From Actinobacillus succinogenes 130Z (lineage in GTDB: Bacteria; Pseudomonadota; Gammaproteobacteria; Enterobacterales; Pasteurellaceae), in the NCBI RefSeq assembly GCF_000017245.1, contig NC_009655.1:1550001-1614000 (forward strand): a stretch of DNA of 64,000 nucleotides, in the 5' to 3' direction. Position numbers and translations under genes: made by a program. Each line of letters opens with the position of its first letter. Position 1 is the stretch's first letter. The notes beneath the pieces are model-generated. The model saw only the letters and a list, made by a program, of their open reading frames with translations. It did no database searches and had not been told where the DNA came from. Shown in pieces: positions 17,655-26,335 of this stretch.

Positions 17655-19781
17655 ATGACTTCATTCTATGTTATAAAGCGTGACGGCTCTCGTTCCAGCT
17701 TTGAAATTCAACGCATTATCAACGCCATTAAAAAAGCGGCAAAAGCGGTAGATATACAGGATGAGCGTTATTACCACCAAATCGGGCAACAGGCTTGCGA
17801 TGAAATTTTCGAGCATTATCAAAATGAAATCGACATCAGTCATATTCAACGTATTGTTGAAAATAAGCTGATGGCGAGTTCTTATCCGCAAGTTGCCCGC
17901 GCTTACATCGAATATCGTCATGATCGCGATTCCGCCCGCGAAAAACGCAGCAAATTAACTAAAGAAATCGAGGGATTAATCGAACAAACGAATATGGCGG
18001 TGTTAAATGAAAACGCCAACAAAGATTCGAAAGTCATCCCGACTCAACGGGATTTGTTAGCGGGTATCGTAGCAAAACATTATGCCAAACAATATTTATT
18101 GCCTAAAGACGTGGTGGATGCCCACGAACGCGGCGAAATTCACTACCACGATTTGGATTACGCGCCGTTCTTCCCGATGTTCAACTGTATGCTGGTCGAT
18201 TTAAAAGGCATGCTGACCAAAGGGTTCAAAATGGGTAATGCGGAAATCGAACCGCCGAAATCTATCGGTACCGCAACAGCCGTGACCGCTCAAATTATTG
18301 CGCAGGTTGCCAGCCATATTTACGGCGGTACTACTATTAATCGTATCGACGAAGTGTTAGCGCCTTATGTGCAAATCAGTTATGAGAAACTGCTGAAAAT
18401 CGCGGAAGAATGGCAAATTCCCGATGCGGAAGGTTTTGCTAAAGCACGCATTGAAAAAGAATGCTTCGATGCGTTCCAATCCCTTGAATACGAAGTGAAT
18501 ACCCTGCATACCGCTAACGGGCAAACCCCATTCGTGACGTTCGGTTTCGGTTTGGGAACCGGCTGGCAGGAACGCTTGATTCAAAAATCTATTTTACGTA
18601 ATCGTATTCGCGGCTTAGGCAAAAATCACAAGACCCCGGTTTTCCCTAAACTTGTATTTACCATTAAAAAAGGCGTCAACCAATCCCCTGCCGACCCTAA
18701 CTACGATGTCAAAAAACTTGCTTTGGAATGTGCGTCAAAACGCATGTATCCGGATATTTTAAATTATGATCAGGTGGTAAAAGTGACAGGGTCATTCAAA
18801 GCGCCGATGGGGTGCCGCAGTTTCTTGGGCAAATACGAAGAAAACGGACAGGAAATCCATGACGGACGTAACAATTTAGGGGTCGTCAGCTTAAACTTGC
18901 CGCGTATCGCCCTTGAAGCCAAACATGATGAAAAACGTTTCTTCGAAATTCTCGAACAGCGTTTGGCACTGGCGAAAAAAGCCTTAATGACGCGTATTGC
19001 ACGTTTGGAAAACACCAAAGCACGGGTGGCACCGATTTTGTATATGGAAGGCGCCTGCGGCGTACGTCTGAAAGCCGACGACAATGTGGCACAAATCTTT
19101 AAAAACGGACGTGCTTCCGTTTCATTGGGTTATATCGGGATTCATGAAACCATCAACGCACTTTATAACCACGGACACATTTTCGATGAGGAAATTTTAC
19201 GTGAAAAAGGGGTGAAAATCGTTGAACGTTTAAGTAACGCCACAAAAGAATGGGCGGAAGAAACCGGTTATGCATTCAGCCTTTACTCCACGCCGAGTGA
19301 AAATTTATGCGACCGATTCTGTCGTTTGGATACCAAAGCATTCGGCGTTATCGACGGTGTGACGGACAAAGGTTATTACACTAACAGTTATCACTTAGAC
19401 GTTGAGAAAAAAGTTAATCCGTATGACAAACTGGACTTCGAAATGCCGTATCCCTCATTGGCAAGCGGCGGTTTTATCTGCTACGGCGAATACCCGAATG
19501 TCCAGCATAACCTGAAAGCTTTAGAAGACGTATGGGATTACAGTTACGACAGAGTACCTTATTACGGCACCAATACGCCGATTGACGAATGTTACGAATG
19601 CGGTTTCACCGGTGAATTCGAATGTACCAGCAAAGGATTCACTTGTCCGAAATGCGGCAATCATGACAGCGAAAAAGTTTCCGTCACCCGTCGGGTTTGC
19701 GGATATCTTGGCAGTCCCGACGCCCGCCCGTTCAATCCGGGTAAACAGGAAGAAGTGAAACGTCGCGTAAAACATATGTAA
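17655..19781 (+). CDS. nrdD: Anaerobic ribonucleoside-triphosphate reductase NrdD
   Basis: Glycyl-radical class III reductase that makes dNTPs without oxygen. It is activated by NrdG. The glycyl-radical site is RRVCGYLGSPDARPFN, with the glycine at about residue 683. The zinc-binding cysteines are in CYECGFTGEFEC and CPKCGNH. The catalytic region includes NCMLVDLKGMLTKGFKMGNA and GGTTINRIDEVLAP. An N-terminal ATP-cone domain starts at YVIKRDGSRSSFEIQRI. I chose ATG 17655 because AGGTGA lies at 17644-17649. The GTG at 17646 overlaps that Shine-Dalgarno and has none of its own. The 708 residues match E. coli NrdD (712). Its partner nrdG is displaced by a 909-base insertion. Confidence 0.97.
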   Translation: MTSFYVIKRDGSRSSFEIQRIINAIKKAAKAVDIQDERYYHQIGQQACDEIFEHYQNEIDISHIQRIVENKLMASSYPQVARAYIEYRHDRDSAREKRSKLTKEIEGLIEQTNMAVLNENANKDSKVIPTQRDLLAGIVAKHYAKQYLLPKDVVDAHERGEIHYHDLDYAPFFPMFNCMLVDLKGMLTKGFKMGNAEIEPPKSIGTATAVTAQIIAQVASHIYGGTTINRIDEVLAPYVQISYEKLLKIAEEWQIPDAEGFAKARIEKECFDAFQSLEYEVNTLHTANGQTPFVTFGFGLGTGWQERLIQKSILRNRIRGLGKNHKTPVFPKLVFTIKKGVNQSPADPNYDVKKLALECASKRMYPDILNYDQVVKVTGSFKAPMGCRSFLGKYEENGQEIHDGRNNLGVVSLNLPRIALEAKHDEKRFFEILEQRLALAKKALMTRIARLENTKARVAPILYMEGACGVRLKADDNVAQIFKNGRASVSLGYIGIHETINALYNHGHIFDEEILREKGVKIVERLSNATKEWAEETGYAFSLYSTPSENLCDRFCRLDTKAFGVIDGVTDKGYYTNSYHLDVEKKVNPYDKLDFEMPYPSLASGGFICYGEYPNVQHNLKALEDVWDYSYDRVPYYGTNTPIDECYECGFTGEFECTSKGFTCPKCGNHDSEKVSVTRRVCGYLGSPDARPFNPGKQEEVKRRVKHM

Positions 19782-19784
19782 TAA

Positions 19785-19793
19785 TACTACTAA
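19785..19793 (+). repeat. Left copy of 9-bp direct repeat flanking the insertion
   Basis: TACTACTAA, four bases after the nrdD stop codon. An identical copy stands just before nrdG at 20694-20702. The pair brackets the Abi-alpha-like gene, as a target-site duplication or recombination scar would. Confidence 0.6.
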
Positions 19794-19810
19794 TAAAGGA
19801 AGTTACATAT

Positions 19811-20674
19811 ATGCCTATTAGTGCGTTGAAAGATATTGAACCTAACTCTAGCTCTGTTTCCGAAATTGATGCAATGCGGAAAGATGATGATGCCAGATTA
19901 CAGGCTGCTAGTAATATAGAAATAGATACAAAATTAATTAACTCTCAAACGAACTTAGCTAAAGCTAAGGTAGCTCATGCCTTATGGGGAATATTAGCTA
20001 CACCTGTGAATGCCTATGGATATGCAAGTAGAAAAATAAATGAAATTTTTAATACCTTTTCTGAAGAGCAAAAAAATTCTTTGCGAGATAAAATTAATCG
20101 TTTATCTGATGATAATAGGGAAATTGCAACAGAGAACTTACCAACCTTAGCATCTGCCACAGAAGCTCTGCTTTATGTAGAAAATCAATTTGATTTGAGA
20201 GAAATGTTTGAGAATTTAATTGTTAATACTATCGATAATACAAAAATAACACATCCTTCTTTTGTAGAAATCATTAAGCAACTATCTAGTGAAGAAGCCA
20301 AAATATTGAAAGTTATTTTACCTCTTAATCATATGGCTTTGTCTGAATGTCACTTGATACTTAATGAGCAAAACAGTTTCCATGTTTTATATAGAAATCT
20401 TATTTGTTTATATAGCAAAGATAAACCATTTTGGTTAGAAAATATACCCTCTTATATTGATAATTGGGCACGATTAGGACTAGTTACAGTATCTCTAGAT
20501 AATTATTTTTCAGATAAAAAAGCGTATGGTAAATTTGATGAGCATCCAATTATAAAAAGAGCAAATTTACAATATAAAGATTTAGAACCACCTAAAAAAC
20601 TAAATATTAAAAATGGGTTGCTAACTATAACTGATTTTGGTAAAGCTTTTGCCAAAGCTATAAGCATCATATAA
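19811..20674 (+). CDS. Putative abortive-infection protein, Abi-alpha (DUF4393) family
   Basis: A 287-residue protein whose middle matches the Abi-alpha/DUF4393 pattern as I remember it: a helical region of short-lived conservation, then FENLIVNTIDNTKITHPSFVEIIKQLSSEEAKIL (residues 134 to 166 in two stretches), with the HPSF motif at 148-151. Proteins of this family are linked to abortive phage infection, but their mechanism is not settled. The N-terminus has a polar stretch and a weakly hydrophobic segment at about 55-70 (AHALWGILATPVNAYGYA). The coding DNA is visibly more AT-rich than nrdD and nrdG and contains no exact uptake signal. AAGGAAG (19797-19803) serves as Shine-Dalgarno for ATG 19811. 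The gene sits within the nrdDG operon between 9-bp direct repeats, which points to acquisition. The family call rests on pattern memory only. Confidence 0.7.
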   Translation: MPISALKDIEPNSSSVSEIDAMRKDDDARLQAASNIEIDTKLINSQTNLAKAKVAHALWGILATPVNAYGYASRKINEIFNTFSEEQKNSLRDKINRLSDDNREIATENLPTLASATEALLYVENQFDLREMFENLIVNTIDNTKITHPSFVEIIKQLSSEEAKILKVILPLNHMALSECHLILNEQNSFHVLYRNLICLYSKDKPFWLENIPSYIDNWARLGLVTVSLDNYFSDKKAYGKFDEHPIIKRANLQYKDLEPPKKLNIKNGLLTITDFGKAFAKAISII

Positions 20675-20693
20675 TAAAAACGGCGCTGTCTAG

Positions 20694-20702
20694 TACTACT
20701 AA
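20694..20702 (+). repeat. Right copy of 9-bp direct repeat flanking the insertion
   Basis: Second TACTACTAA, two bases before the nrdG ATG. Removing 19794-20702 would leave nrdD and nrdG 14 bases apart, a normal operon spacing. Confidence 0.6.
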
Positions 20703-20704
20703 AT

Positions 20705-21181
20705 ATGAATTATCTCCAATACTACCCCGTTGATATCGTAAACGGCGAAGGTACCCGCTGTACGCTTTTTGTGAGCGGTTGTACCCACGCCTGCAAAGGC
20801 TGTTATAACCAGAAAAGCTGGTCGTTCAGTGCGGGCGTACCCTTTGATCGCGCGATGGAAGAGCAAATAATCCGAGATCTCAAAGATACGCGCATTAAAC
20901 GGCAAGGGTTAACGCTGTCCGGCGGTGATCCGCTACATCCGCGTAATGTGGAAACGTTGCTGCCTTTCGTACAACGGGTTAAAAAGGAATGTCCCGATAA
21001 AGATATTTGGGTTTGGACGGGTTATACTTTGGCGGAATTAAACGATGACCAACGCCGAATGTTGCCTTATATCGACGTATTGATAGACGGGAAATTTATT
21101 CAGGAACAGGCGGATCCGAGTCTGGTATGGCGGGGGTCGGCGAATCAAATCGTGCATCGTTTCACATCAAACGAATTTTAA
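20705..21181 (+). CDS. nrdG: Anaerobic ribonucleotide reductase-activating protein NrdG
   Basis: Radical SAM enzyme that installs the glycyl radical on NrdD. The cluster-binding CxxxCxxC is CTHACKGC, with cysteines at 26, 30 and 33. The GGDP-type motif LSGGDPLHPRNVETLL binds the SAM amino group. At 158 residues it is close to the family size (154 in E. coli). No recognisable Shine-Dalgarno precedes ATG 20705: the bases upstream are the 9-bp repeat and the end of the inserted element. Translation may originally have been coupled to nrdD, 14 bases away before the insertion. How the gene is expressed now, by read-through or by an internal promoter, is not evident. Confidence 0.95.
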   Translation: MNYLQYYPVDIVNGEGTRCTLFVSGCTHACKGCYNQKSWSFSAGVPFDRAMEEQIIRDLKDTRIKRQGLTLSGGDPLHPRNVETLLPFVQRVKKECPDKDIWVWTGYTLAELNDDQRRMLPYIDVLIDGKFIQEQADPSLVWRGSANQIVHRFTSNEF

Positions 21182-21215
21182 AAACGCCCGCATTTTGACC
21201 GCACTTCCAAATAAA

Positions 21216-21238
21216 AAAGGGTGCGTTAAGCGTCCTTC
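21216..21238 (-). terminator. Imperfect terminator between nrdG and aphA
   Basis: Read on the minus strand, an imperfect hairpin (AAGG..GC with GC..CCTT around TTAA) is followed by TTTTTTATTT. It lies just beyond the aphA stop. The stem has internal mismatches, so the call is tentative. Confidence 0.4.
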
Positions 21239-21245
21239 ATTTATT

Positions 21246-21977
21246 TTAATATGACGAATCCTCGACCACTTCTTCGCCGTAACCGCCGTTCAGCGGTAAC
21301 GGGCGGTTAGTGCTGGTTGCCGATCGAATAACACGGATGCCGCGAATTCCGGCTTCACGTGCAGCCAATATATCATCGTTGCTGTCGCCATAATGAATGC
21401 TGACGCGGTTTTCAACCATAAAACGGGTTTTATCGTATTTATACGGTGCAATCGGTTTGTCATGGGTATAGTTGATCGGTTTCATATTTTTAATATGAAA
21501 CGCACGTTCGAGAATGCGGGCTAATTGATCCATTTGCCCTGCTTTATGTAATCGATGCGGCGTACGGCCGGTAATAAAAATGACCTGATCACCGCGTGCT
21601 TGGTGCATATCAATTAATTTTTTTGCAGATTCTTTCGGAATCGAATAATTGTCACAGCCGTCCGCTACAAAATCCCAATATGCCTGATTATGTAAATAAT
21701 CCAGACTATCCGGTGAAAAAGTTTGTTTGCCGTAATAGAAACATTGTGAAGAAACCAATACGGTATCATCAATATCAAAACTCACCGTAATAGGCGGTTT
21801 ACCCTTTAATTCTTTTTGAATGGATTCCGCCGAAACCCATTTTACCTGTGCTTCATTTTTATGATCGATAGCGGTAATACCCGCATGATCGTAACTCACC
21901 TTAGGCCCTTTCGCATTTGCAGATACAGCGATAGTCAGCATACTGAACATAAAAACGCTTGATTTAATCAATGACAT
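21246..21977 (-). CDS. aphA: Class B acid phosphatase AphA (periplasmic, HAD fold)
   Basis: Secreted nonspecific phosphomonoesterase and phosphotransferase that releases nucleosides from nucleotides in the periplasm. A signal peptide spans about residues 1-22 ([20 protein letters not shown], then NAKG). The HAD nucleophile motif is [12 protein letters not shown]. Motif II includes FITGRTPHR, and the C-terminal acid motif is [20 protein letters not shown]. The 243 residues match class B enzymes (237 in E. coli). GTAGGAAACAGT precedes the ATG. It is encoded alone between nrdG and the TatD-family gene; in NAD-dependent Pasteurellaceae such phosphatases also help salvage pyridine nucleotides, which is only a family-level suggestion here. 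Confidence 0.93.
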
Positions 21978-22113
21978 ACTGTTTCCTACATAAAAACTAC
22001 TGAATTGAATCCCGATATGTTGAACAAATAACGCAAATTTTAAAATAACTAAACATTGGGTTTACGGATGTTATAGACACACGAACGTTTTTTGCACAAA
22101 AACTTGCACTTTA

Positions 22114-22902
22114 TCATGCAAACATATTCATAGAATTCTGCCAAATCACCGCTTTAATTTCTTCCGGCGGTTCTGTTCTTAATTCGCATAATGCCTGAAA
22201 AATTTGATTAATCCGTTCCGGACGGTTAGGTTGCCCCTGGAAACCGGATACCGGCATATCGGGACTATCCGTTTCCAGCAATAAGGCGTCCAAGGGAAGT
22301 TTGGCGATAGTTTGACGGGTTTTATTCGCTCTTTCATAGCTAATCGTACCGCCGACACCGATTTTATAACCCAAATCCACAAAACGTTTGGCTTGCTCAT
22401 AACTGCCTGAAAAACCGTGGACCACACCGCAGTCCGGTAACCGAATACGTTTCAGAAAGGCGAAAAGCTGCTCGTGAGATTTGCGGCTGTGCAAATTTAC
22501 CGGCAACCGGTATTGTTTCGCCAACTGTAATTGCGCTTCGAAAAAATCACATTGTTTGCGCCATAATTCGGTAGTCATCAATTCGGGGTTTGCCCGTTCC
22601 AAACCGATTTCTGCCACGGCCCGCAATCTTTTGTGACGTTGTGACAAATACTGCGCCAACCCATCCAAATCCGACGGCGTATGCTCTTTAATATAAAGCG
22701 GATGTAACCCCACACCGTAACGCAAATTAACGGGATAAAGTGCGGTCAGATTTTCAATTGTTTTGAAATCCCGCGCTAATACCGTCACAATCAGAATTTT
22801 TTCCACATCGGCGGCTGCAGCGTTGCGGACTAATGATTCCAACGATTCGCCGGTGAATCGGTGCAAATAATCCAAATGGGTATGCGTATCAAAAAACGGC
22901 AT
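22114..22902 (-). CDS. yjjV: TatD-family metal-dependent hydrolase, YjjV-like
   Basis: A 262-residue TIM-barrel metallohydrolase of the TatD DNase family. The metal ligands are FFDTHTHLDY at the N-terminus, VAEIGLE, VNLHSRKSHEQ, VVHGFSGS and LLETDSPDMPV, in family order. The run GYKIGVGGTISYERANKTR and the motif GFQGQPNRPERI match E. coli YjjV more closely than TatD or YcfH. Relatives are exonucleases or D-amino-acyl-tRNA hydrolases, so the exact substrate is open. AAGGAAAAAAC stands before the ATG. The internal uptake signal at about 22738 is exact. The gene is divergent from pth. Confidence 0.88.
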   Translation of the reverse strand: MPFFDTHTHLDYLHRFTGESLESLVRNAAAADVEKILIVTVLARDFKTIENLTALYPVNLRYGVGLHPLYIKEHTPSDLDGLAQYLSQRHKRLRAVAEIGLERANPELMTTELWRKQCDFFEAQLQLAKQYRLPVNLHSRKSHEQLFAFLKRIRLPDCGVVHGFSGSYEQAKRFVDLGYKIGVGGTISYERANKTRQTIAKLPLDALLLETDSPDMPVSGFQGQPNRPERINQIFQALCELRTEPPEEIKAVIWQNSMNMFA

Positions 22903-23029
22903 GTTTTTTCCTTAAATCAATATCGCGCAAAAGCATAGCATATCGGTAACGGAAAAAGTAGCCGGTAATCTCATGAGAATACCGGGTTTCGTGCTGTTAC
23001 CCGTTATACCGTTTGCCAATAATATCTCA

Positions 23030-23058
23030 TTGAAAAAAATACAGATTTAAACTAAAAT
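23030..23058 (+). promoter_or_regulatory. Sigma-70 promoter of pth
   Basis: TTGAAA (23030-23035) and TAAAAT (23053-23058) are separated by 17 bases, 32 bases before the pth ATG. Both boxes are good matches to the consensus. Confidence 0.62.
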
Positions 23059-23089
23059 ACGCCCCTATTTTCGACAATCGGAAGTTAAC

Positions 23090-23674
23090 ATGTCTGAAAT
23101 CAAATTAATCGTCGGATTAGGTAATCCCGGCGATAAATATGCGGATACCCGTCATAATGCCGGCGAATGGCTGATTGACCGTTTATCCCGCCGGTTTAAT
23201 TTCACTCTGAAAGATGAAGCCAAGTTTTTCGGTAAAACGGCGCGCACGGTCATCGACGGGCATGAAATCCGTTTTTTAGTGCCCGCAACTTTTATGAATT
23301 TAAGCGGCAAAGCCATTGGCGCACTGGCGTCCTTTTACCGTATCCGGCCCGAAGAAATTTTACTGGCGCACGATGAGTTAGATCTTCCGCCCGGAACGGT
23401 AAAAATCAAACAGGGCGGCGGACACGGCGGACATAACGGCTTAAAAGACACCATTGCCCAACTGGGTAATAACAAAAATTTCTATCGTCTACGTATCGGT
23501 ATCGGCCATCCCGGCGACAGGAATTTAGTTACGTCATACGTTTTAGGCAAACCTTCGCCTGCCGATTGGGCATTAATCGACAAAGCGCTGGACGAAGCCG
23601 TCGTTTGTGTGGAGATTCTGCTGAAAGACGGTATAACCAAAGCGACAAACCGGTTAAACGGATTTAAGGCTTAG
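23090..23674 (+). CDS. pth: Peptidyl-tRNA hydrolase
   Basis: Releases peptides from peptidyl-tRNAs dropped by stalled ribosomes. The sequence starts with the family motif KLIVGLGNPGDKYADTRHNA, with the catalytic histidine at residue 22. Also present are FLVPATFMNLSGKAI and LAHDELDLPPGTVKIKQGGG, the latter with the catalytic Asp, and GGHNGLKD. The 194 residues match E. coli Pth. ychF follows 101 bases downstream, the common bacterial order, and the two are probably cotranscribed. Confidence 0.97.
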   Translation: MSEIKLIVGLGNPGDKYADTRHNAGEWLIDRLSRRFNFTLKDEAKFFGKTARTVIDGHEIRFLVPATFMNLSGKAIGALASFYRIRPEEILLAHDELDLPPGTVKIKQGGGHGGHNGLKDTIAQLGNNKNFYRLRIGIGHPGDRNLVTSYVLGKPSPADWALIDKALDEAVVCVEILLKDGITKATNRLNGFKA

Positions 23675-23775
23675 TGTAATTTTAGATTAACGGCGTATAT
23701 GTTAAACGTACGCTGAAATTGATAACCAAGGCTCGCACGACAATGCGCGCTATCATTTTAAAACAGGAACAAAAA

Positions 23776-24867
23776 ATGGGATTTAAATGTGGTATCGTCG
23801 GTTTACCGAATGTCGGTAAATCAACACTTTTTAACGCGTTAACCAAAGCCGGTATCGAAGCGGCAAACTACCCTTTCTGCACTATTGAACCGAATACCGG
23901 CGTGGTACCTATGCCGGATCCGCGTTTAGACGCATTGGCTGAAATCGTGAAACCCGAACGCGTACTGCCGACTACCATGGAATTCGTGGACATTGCCGGT
24001 CTTGTAGCGGGTGCCAGCAAAGGAGAAGGCCTGGGTAACAAATTCTTAGCCAATATCCGTGAAACCGACGCGATCGGTCATGTAGTACGTTGTTTTGAAA
24101 ATGACGACATTGTTCACGTTGCCGGTAAAATTGACCCTGCCGATGATATAGACACCATTAACACGGAACTTGCGTTAGCGGATTTAGACAGCTGCGAGCG
24201 CGCCATCCAGCGTTTGCAAAAACGAGCCAAAGGCGGTGATAAAGAAGCGAAATTCGAATTATCCGTAATGGAAAAAATCCTGCCCGTTCTGGAAAATGCC
24301 GGTATGATTCGTGCCGCTGGGCTGGATAAAGATGAGCTGCAGGCGATTAAAGGTTATAACTTTTTAACCTTAAAACCGACGATGTACATTGCCAATGTGA
24401 ACGAAGACGGTTTCGAAAACAATCCGTATCTGGAGCGTATTCGCGAAATCGCGGAGAAAGAAGGTGCCGTCGTGGTACCGGTATGCGCCGCTATCGAATC
24501 GGAAATCGCCGAACTTGACGACGAAGAAAAAACCGAATTTTTACAGGATTTAGGTATTGATGAACCGGGCTTAAACCGTGTTATCCGCGCCGGTTACAAA
24601 CTGCTTAATCTGCAAACTTACTTTACCGCCGGTGTGAAAGAAGTGCGCGCCTGGACGGTTTCCGTCGGCGCCACCGCACCGAAAGCCGCCGCGGTCATTC
24701 ATACGGATTTCGAAAAAGGTTTTATCCGTGCCGAAGTTATCGGTTATCAGGATTTTATTGATAACAAAGGTGAAGCGGGCGCCAAAGAAGCCGGTAAGTG
24801 GCGTTTGGAGGGAAAAGATTATATCGTACAGGACGGCGATGTCATGCATTTCCGTTTTAACGTTTAA
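23776..24867 (+). CDS. ychF: Redox-regulated ATPase YchF/OLA1
   Basis: Obg-like P-loop ATPase that binds ribosomes and is linked to oxidative-stress control. The P-loop is GIVGLPNVGKSTLF at residues 6-19. VDIAGL and the TGS domain at the C-terminus (LLNLQTYFTAGVKEVRAWT to the end) are present. I took ATG 23776 because MGFKCGIVGLPNVGKSTL is the universal start, AGGA lies at 23764-23767, and the resulting 363 residues equal the E. coli length. The longer frame from 23719 adds 19 residues with no family counterpart. Confidence 0.96.
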   Translation: MGFKCGIVGLPNVGKSTLFNALTKAGIEAANYPFCTIEPNTGVVPMPDPRLDALAEIVKPERVLPTTMEFVDIAGLVAGASKGEGLGNKFLANIRETDAIGHVVRCFENDDIVHVAGKIDPADDIDTINTELALADLDSCERAIQRLQKRAKGGDKEAKFELSVMEKILPVLENAGMIRAAGLDKDELQAIKGYNFLTLKPTMYIANVNEDGFENNPYLERIREIAEKEGAVVVPVCAAIESEIAELDDEEKTEFLQDLGIDEPGLNRVIRAGYKLLNLQTYFTAGVKEVRAWTVSVGATAPKAAAVIHTDFEKGFIRAEVIGYQDFIDNKGEAGAKEAGKWRLEGKDYIVQDGDVMHFRFNV

Positions 24868-24883
24868 GAACGTTTAAAATTCC

Positions 24884-24912
24884 GGCCGCACTTTAAAAGT
24901 GCGGTCATTTTT
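24884..24912 (+). terminator. Uptake-signal terminator after ychF
   Basis: CCGCACTTT (24886-24894) and AAAGTGCGG (24896-24904) form a compact 9-bp hairpin followed by TCATTTTTA. The right arm is an exact uptake signal and the left arm differs by one base. Confidence 0.7.
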
Positions 24913-24924
24913 AATGAGGTTTTT

Positions 24925-25371
24925 ATGAAACTCAAAGTTCCGCCTCCCGTTTTATTTTTATTCAGTGTTGTCGCGATTGCCTATTTACCTAAATTTTCAC
25001 TACCTTTCTCAATAACTGTTCGTATTTTATTGTGCGGTCTTTTATTGCTGATCGGCGTGATTTTTGCCGTGACCAGTTTTTTTGCCTTTATACGTCAACA
25101 AACGACGCTGAATCCGCAAGCGCCGGAACAAAGTGCAACGCTAATCACCACCGGTATTTTCCGGGTAAGCCGCAATCCTATGTATTTCAGTCTTGTTATC
25201 TGGCTCGCCGCTTGGGCGGTTTGGTGCGAAAGTCCGTTAGCTATTTTCGTAATTATCCTGTTTATGCTTTATCTCACCCATTTTCAAATTAAACCGGAAG
25301 AACGGGCGCTTGAGCGTAAATTCGGTCATGTTTTTTTACAATATAAACAATCCGTCAGACGATGGATTTAA
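24925..25371 (+). CDS. Isoprenylcysteine carboxyl methyltransferase (ICMT)-like membrane protein
   Basis: A 148-residue membrane protein with hydrophobic segments at about 8-22, 30-53 and 83-118. The conserved methyltransferase signature of the ICMT/PEMT-like family is GIFRVSRNPMYFSLV, followed by KPEERALERKFGHVFLQYKQ near the C-terminus. These elements bind SAM in relatives. The natural substrate of bacterial members is mostly unknown. The ATG at 24925 is preceded by TGAGG. The next gene, a homocysteine S-methyltransferase, starts 9 bases after the stop, so both belong to one transcript. A shared methyl-group theme is possible but unproven. Confidence 0.82.
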   Translation: MKLKVPPPVLFLFSVVAIAYLPKFSLPFSITVRILLCGLLLLIGVIFAVTSFFAFIRQQTTLNPQAPEQSATLITTGIFRVSRNPMYFSLVIWLAAWAVWCESPLAIFVIILFMLYLTHFQIKPEERALERKFGHVFLQYKQSVRRWI

Positions 25372-25380
25372 GGAAAAATT

Positions 25381-26274
25381 ATGCAAGTCACAATTCTCGA
25401 CGGCGGTATGAGCCGAGAACTCATGCGCTTAAACGCGCCGTTCAAACAACCGGAATGGTCCGCGCTCTCATTGTATGAAAAACCTTCCGCCGTACAACAG
25501 GTACATGAAGATTATATAGCCAGCGGAGCGGATGTTATCACCACCAACAGCTATGCCGTAGTGCCGTTTCATATCGGCGAGCGACGTTTTCATGCGGACG
25601 GTAAAATGTTGGCGGACTTAGCCGGTCGGTTGGCCCAAAGTGCGGTCAAAAATTCCGGTAAACCGGTGAAAATTGCCGGTTCCCTGCCCCCGATGTTCGG
25701 TTCTTACCGTGCCGATCTTATTGAAAAAGACCGTTTTAGGGAAATTGCTCAACCGATTATCGACGGCTTATCGCCTTATGCGGACATTTGGTTATGCGAA
25801 ACCCAAAGTGCGATTATCGAACCGGTTTCCATTAAACCTTTATTACCGAAAGATGAGCGTCCGTTATGGGTGTCTTTTACCCTGATCGATGATGAACCGA
25901 CAGCGGAACCGCAGCTGCGTTCCGGTGAAAGCGTAAAAAGTGCGGTGAAAAAAATGATCGAATTAGGTGTGGATGCGATTTTATTCAACTGTTGTCAACC
26001 GGAAGTGATTGAACGGGCGTTGGATGTCACCCGTAAAATTTTGAATGAAAATCAAGCCGCTCATATAAAAATGGGGGCTTACGCCAATGCCTTTGCGCCG
26101 CAACCGAAAGACGCCACCGCCAATGACGGGCTGGACGAAGTACGCAAAGATTTAGATCCGCAGGCATATTTGCGTTGGGCACAAAAATGGAAAGCGCAAG
26201 GTGCCGCCATTATCGGCGGTTGCTGCGGTATCGGTATCGATCACATCCGTGTTTTAGCCGATAATCTGAATTAA
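25381..26274 (+). CDS. Homocysteine S-methyltransferase
   Basis: Cytoplasmic zinc enzyme that transfers a methyl group, most likely from S-methylmethionine or SAM, to homocysteine to make methionine. The N-terminal motif is ILDGGMSREL. The zinc cysteines are in LFNCCQPEVI and GGCCGIG near the C-terminus. The barrel also contains ADVITTNSYAV and a GSLPPMFGSYR stretch, as in MmuM. The length of 297 residues is close to MmuM (310). An S-methylmethionine permease (mmuP) is not adjacent; instead an APC-family antiporter gene lies downstream. The Shine-Dalgarno is AAGGAAAA. Two uptake-like sequences are inside the gene. Confidence 0.88.
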   Translation: MQVTILDGGMSRELMRLNAPFKQPEWSALSLYEKPSAVQQVHEDYIASGADVITTNSYAVVPFHIGERRFHADGKMLADLAGRLAQSAVKNSGKPVKIAGSLPPMFGSYRADLIEKDRFREIAQPIIDGLSPYADIWLCETQSAIIEPVSIKPLLPKDERPLWVSFTLIDDEPTAEPQLRSGESVKSAVKKMIELGVDAILFNCCQPEVIERALDVTRKILNENQAAHIKMGAYANAFAPQPKDATANDGLDEVRKDLDPQAYLRWAQKWKAQGAAIIGGCCGIGIDHIRVLADNLN

Positions 26275-26335
26275 TAAAAAATCATGGAAAAAACGACCGC
26301 ACTTTTGCGGCCGAATATTCAATACAAGGAATATT

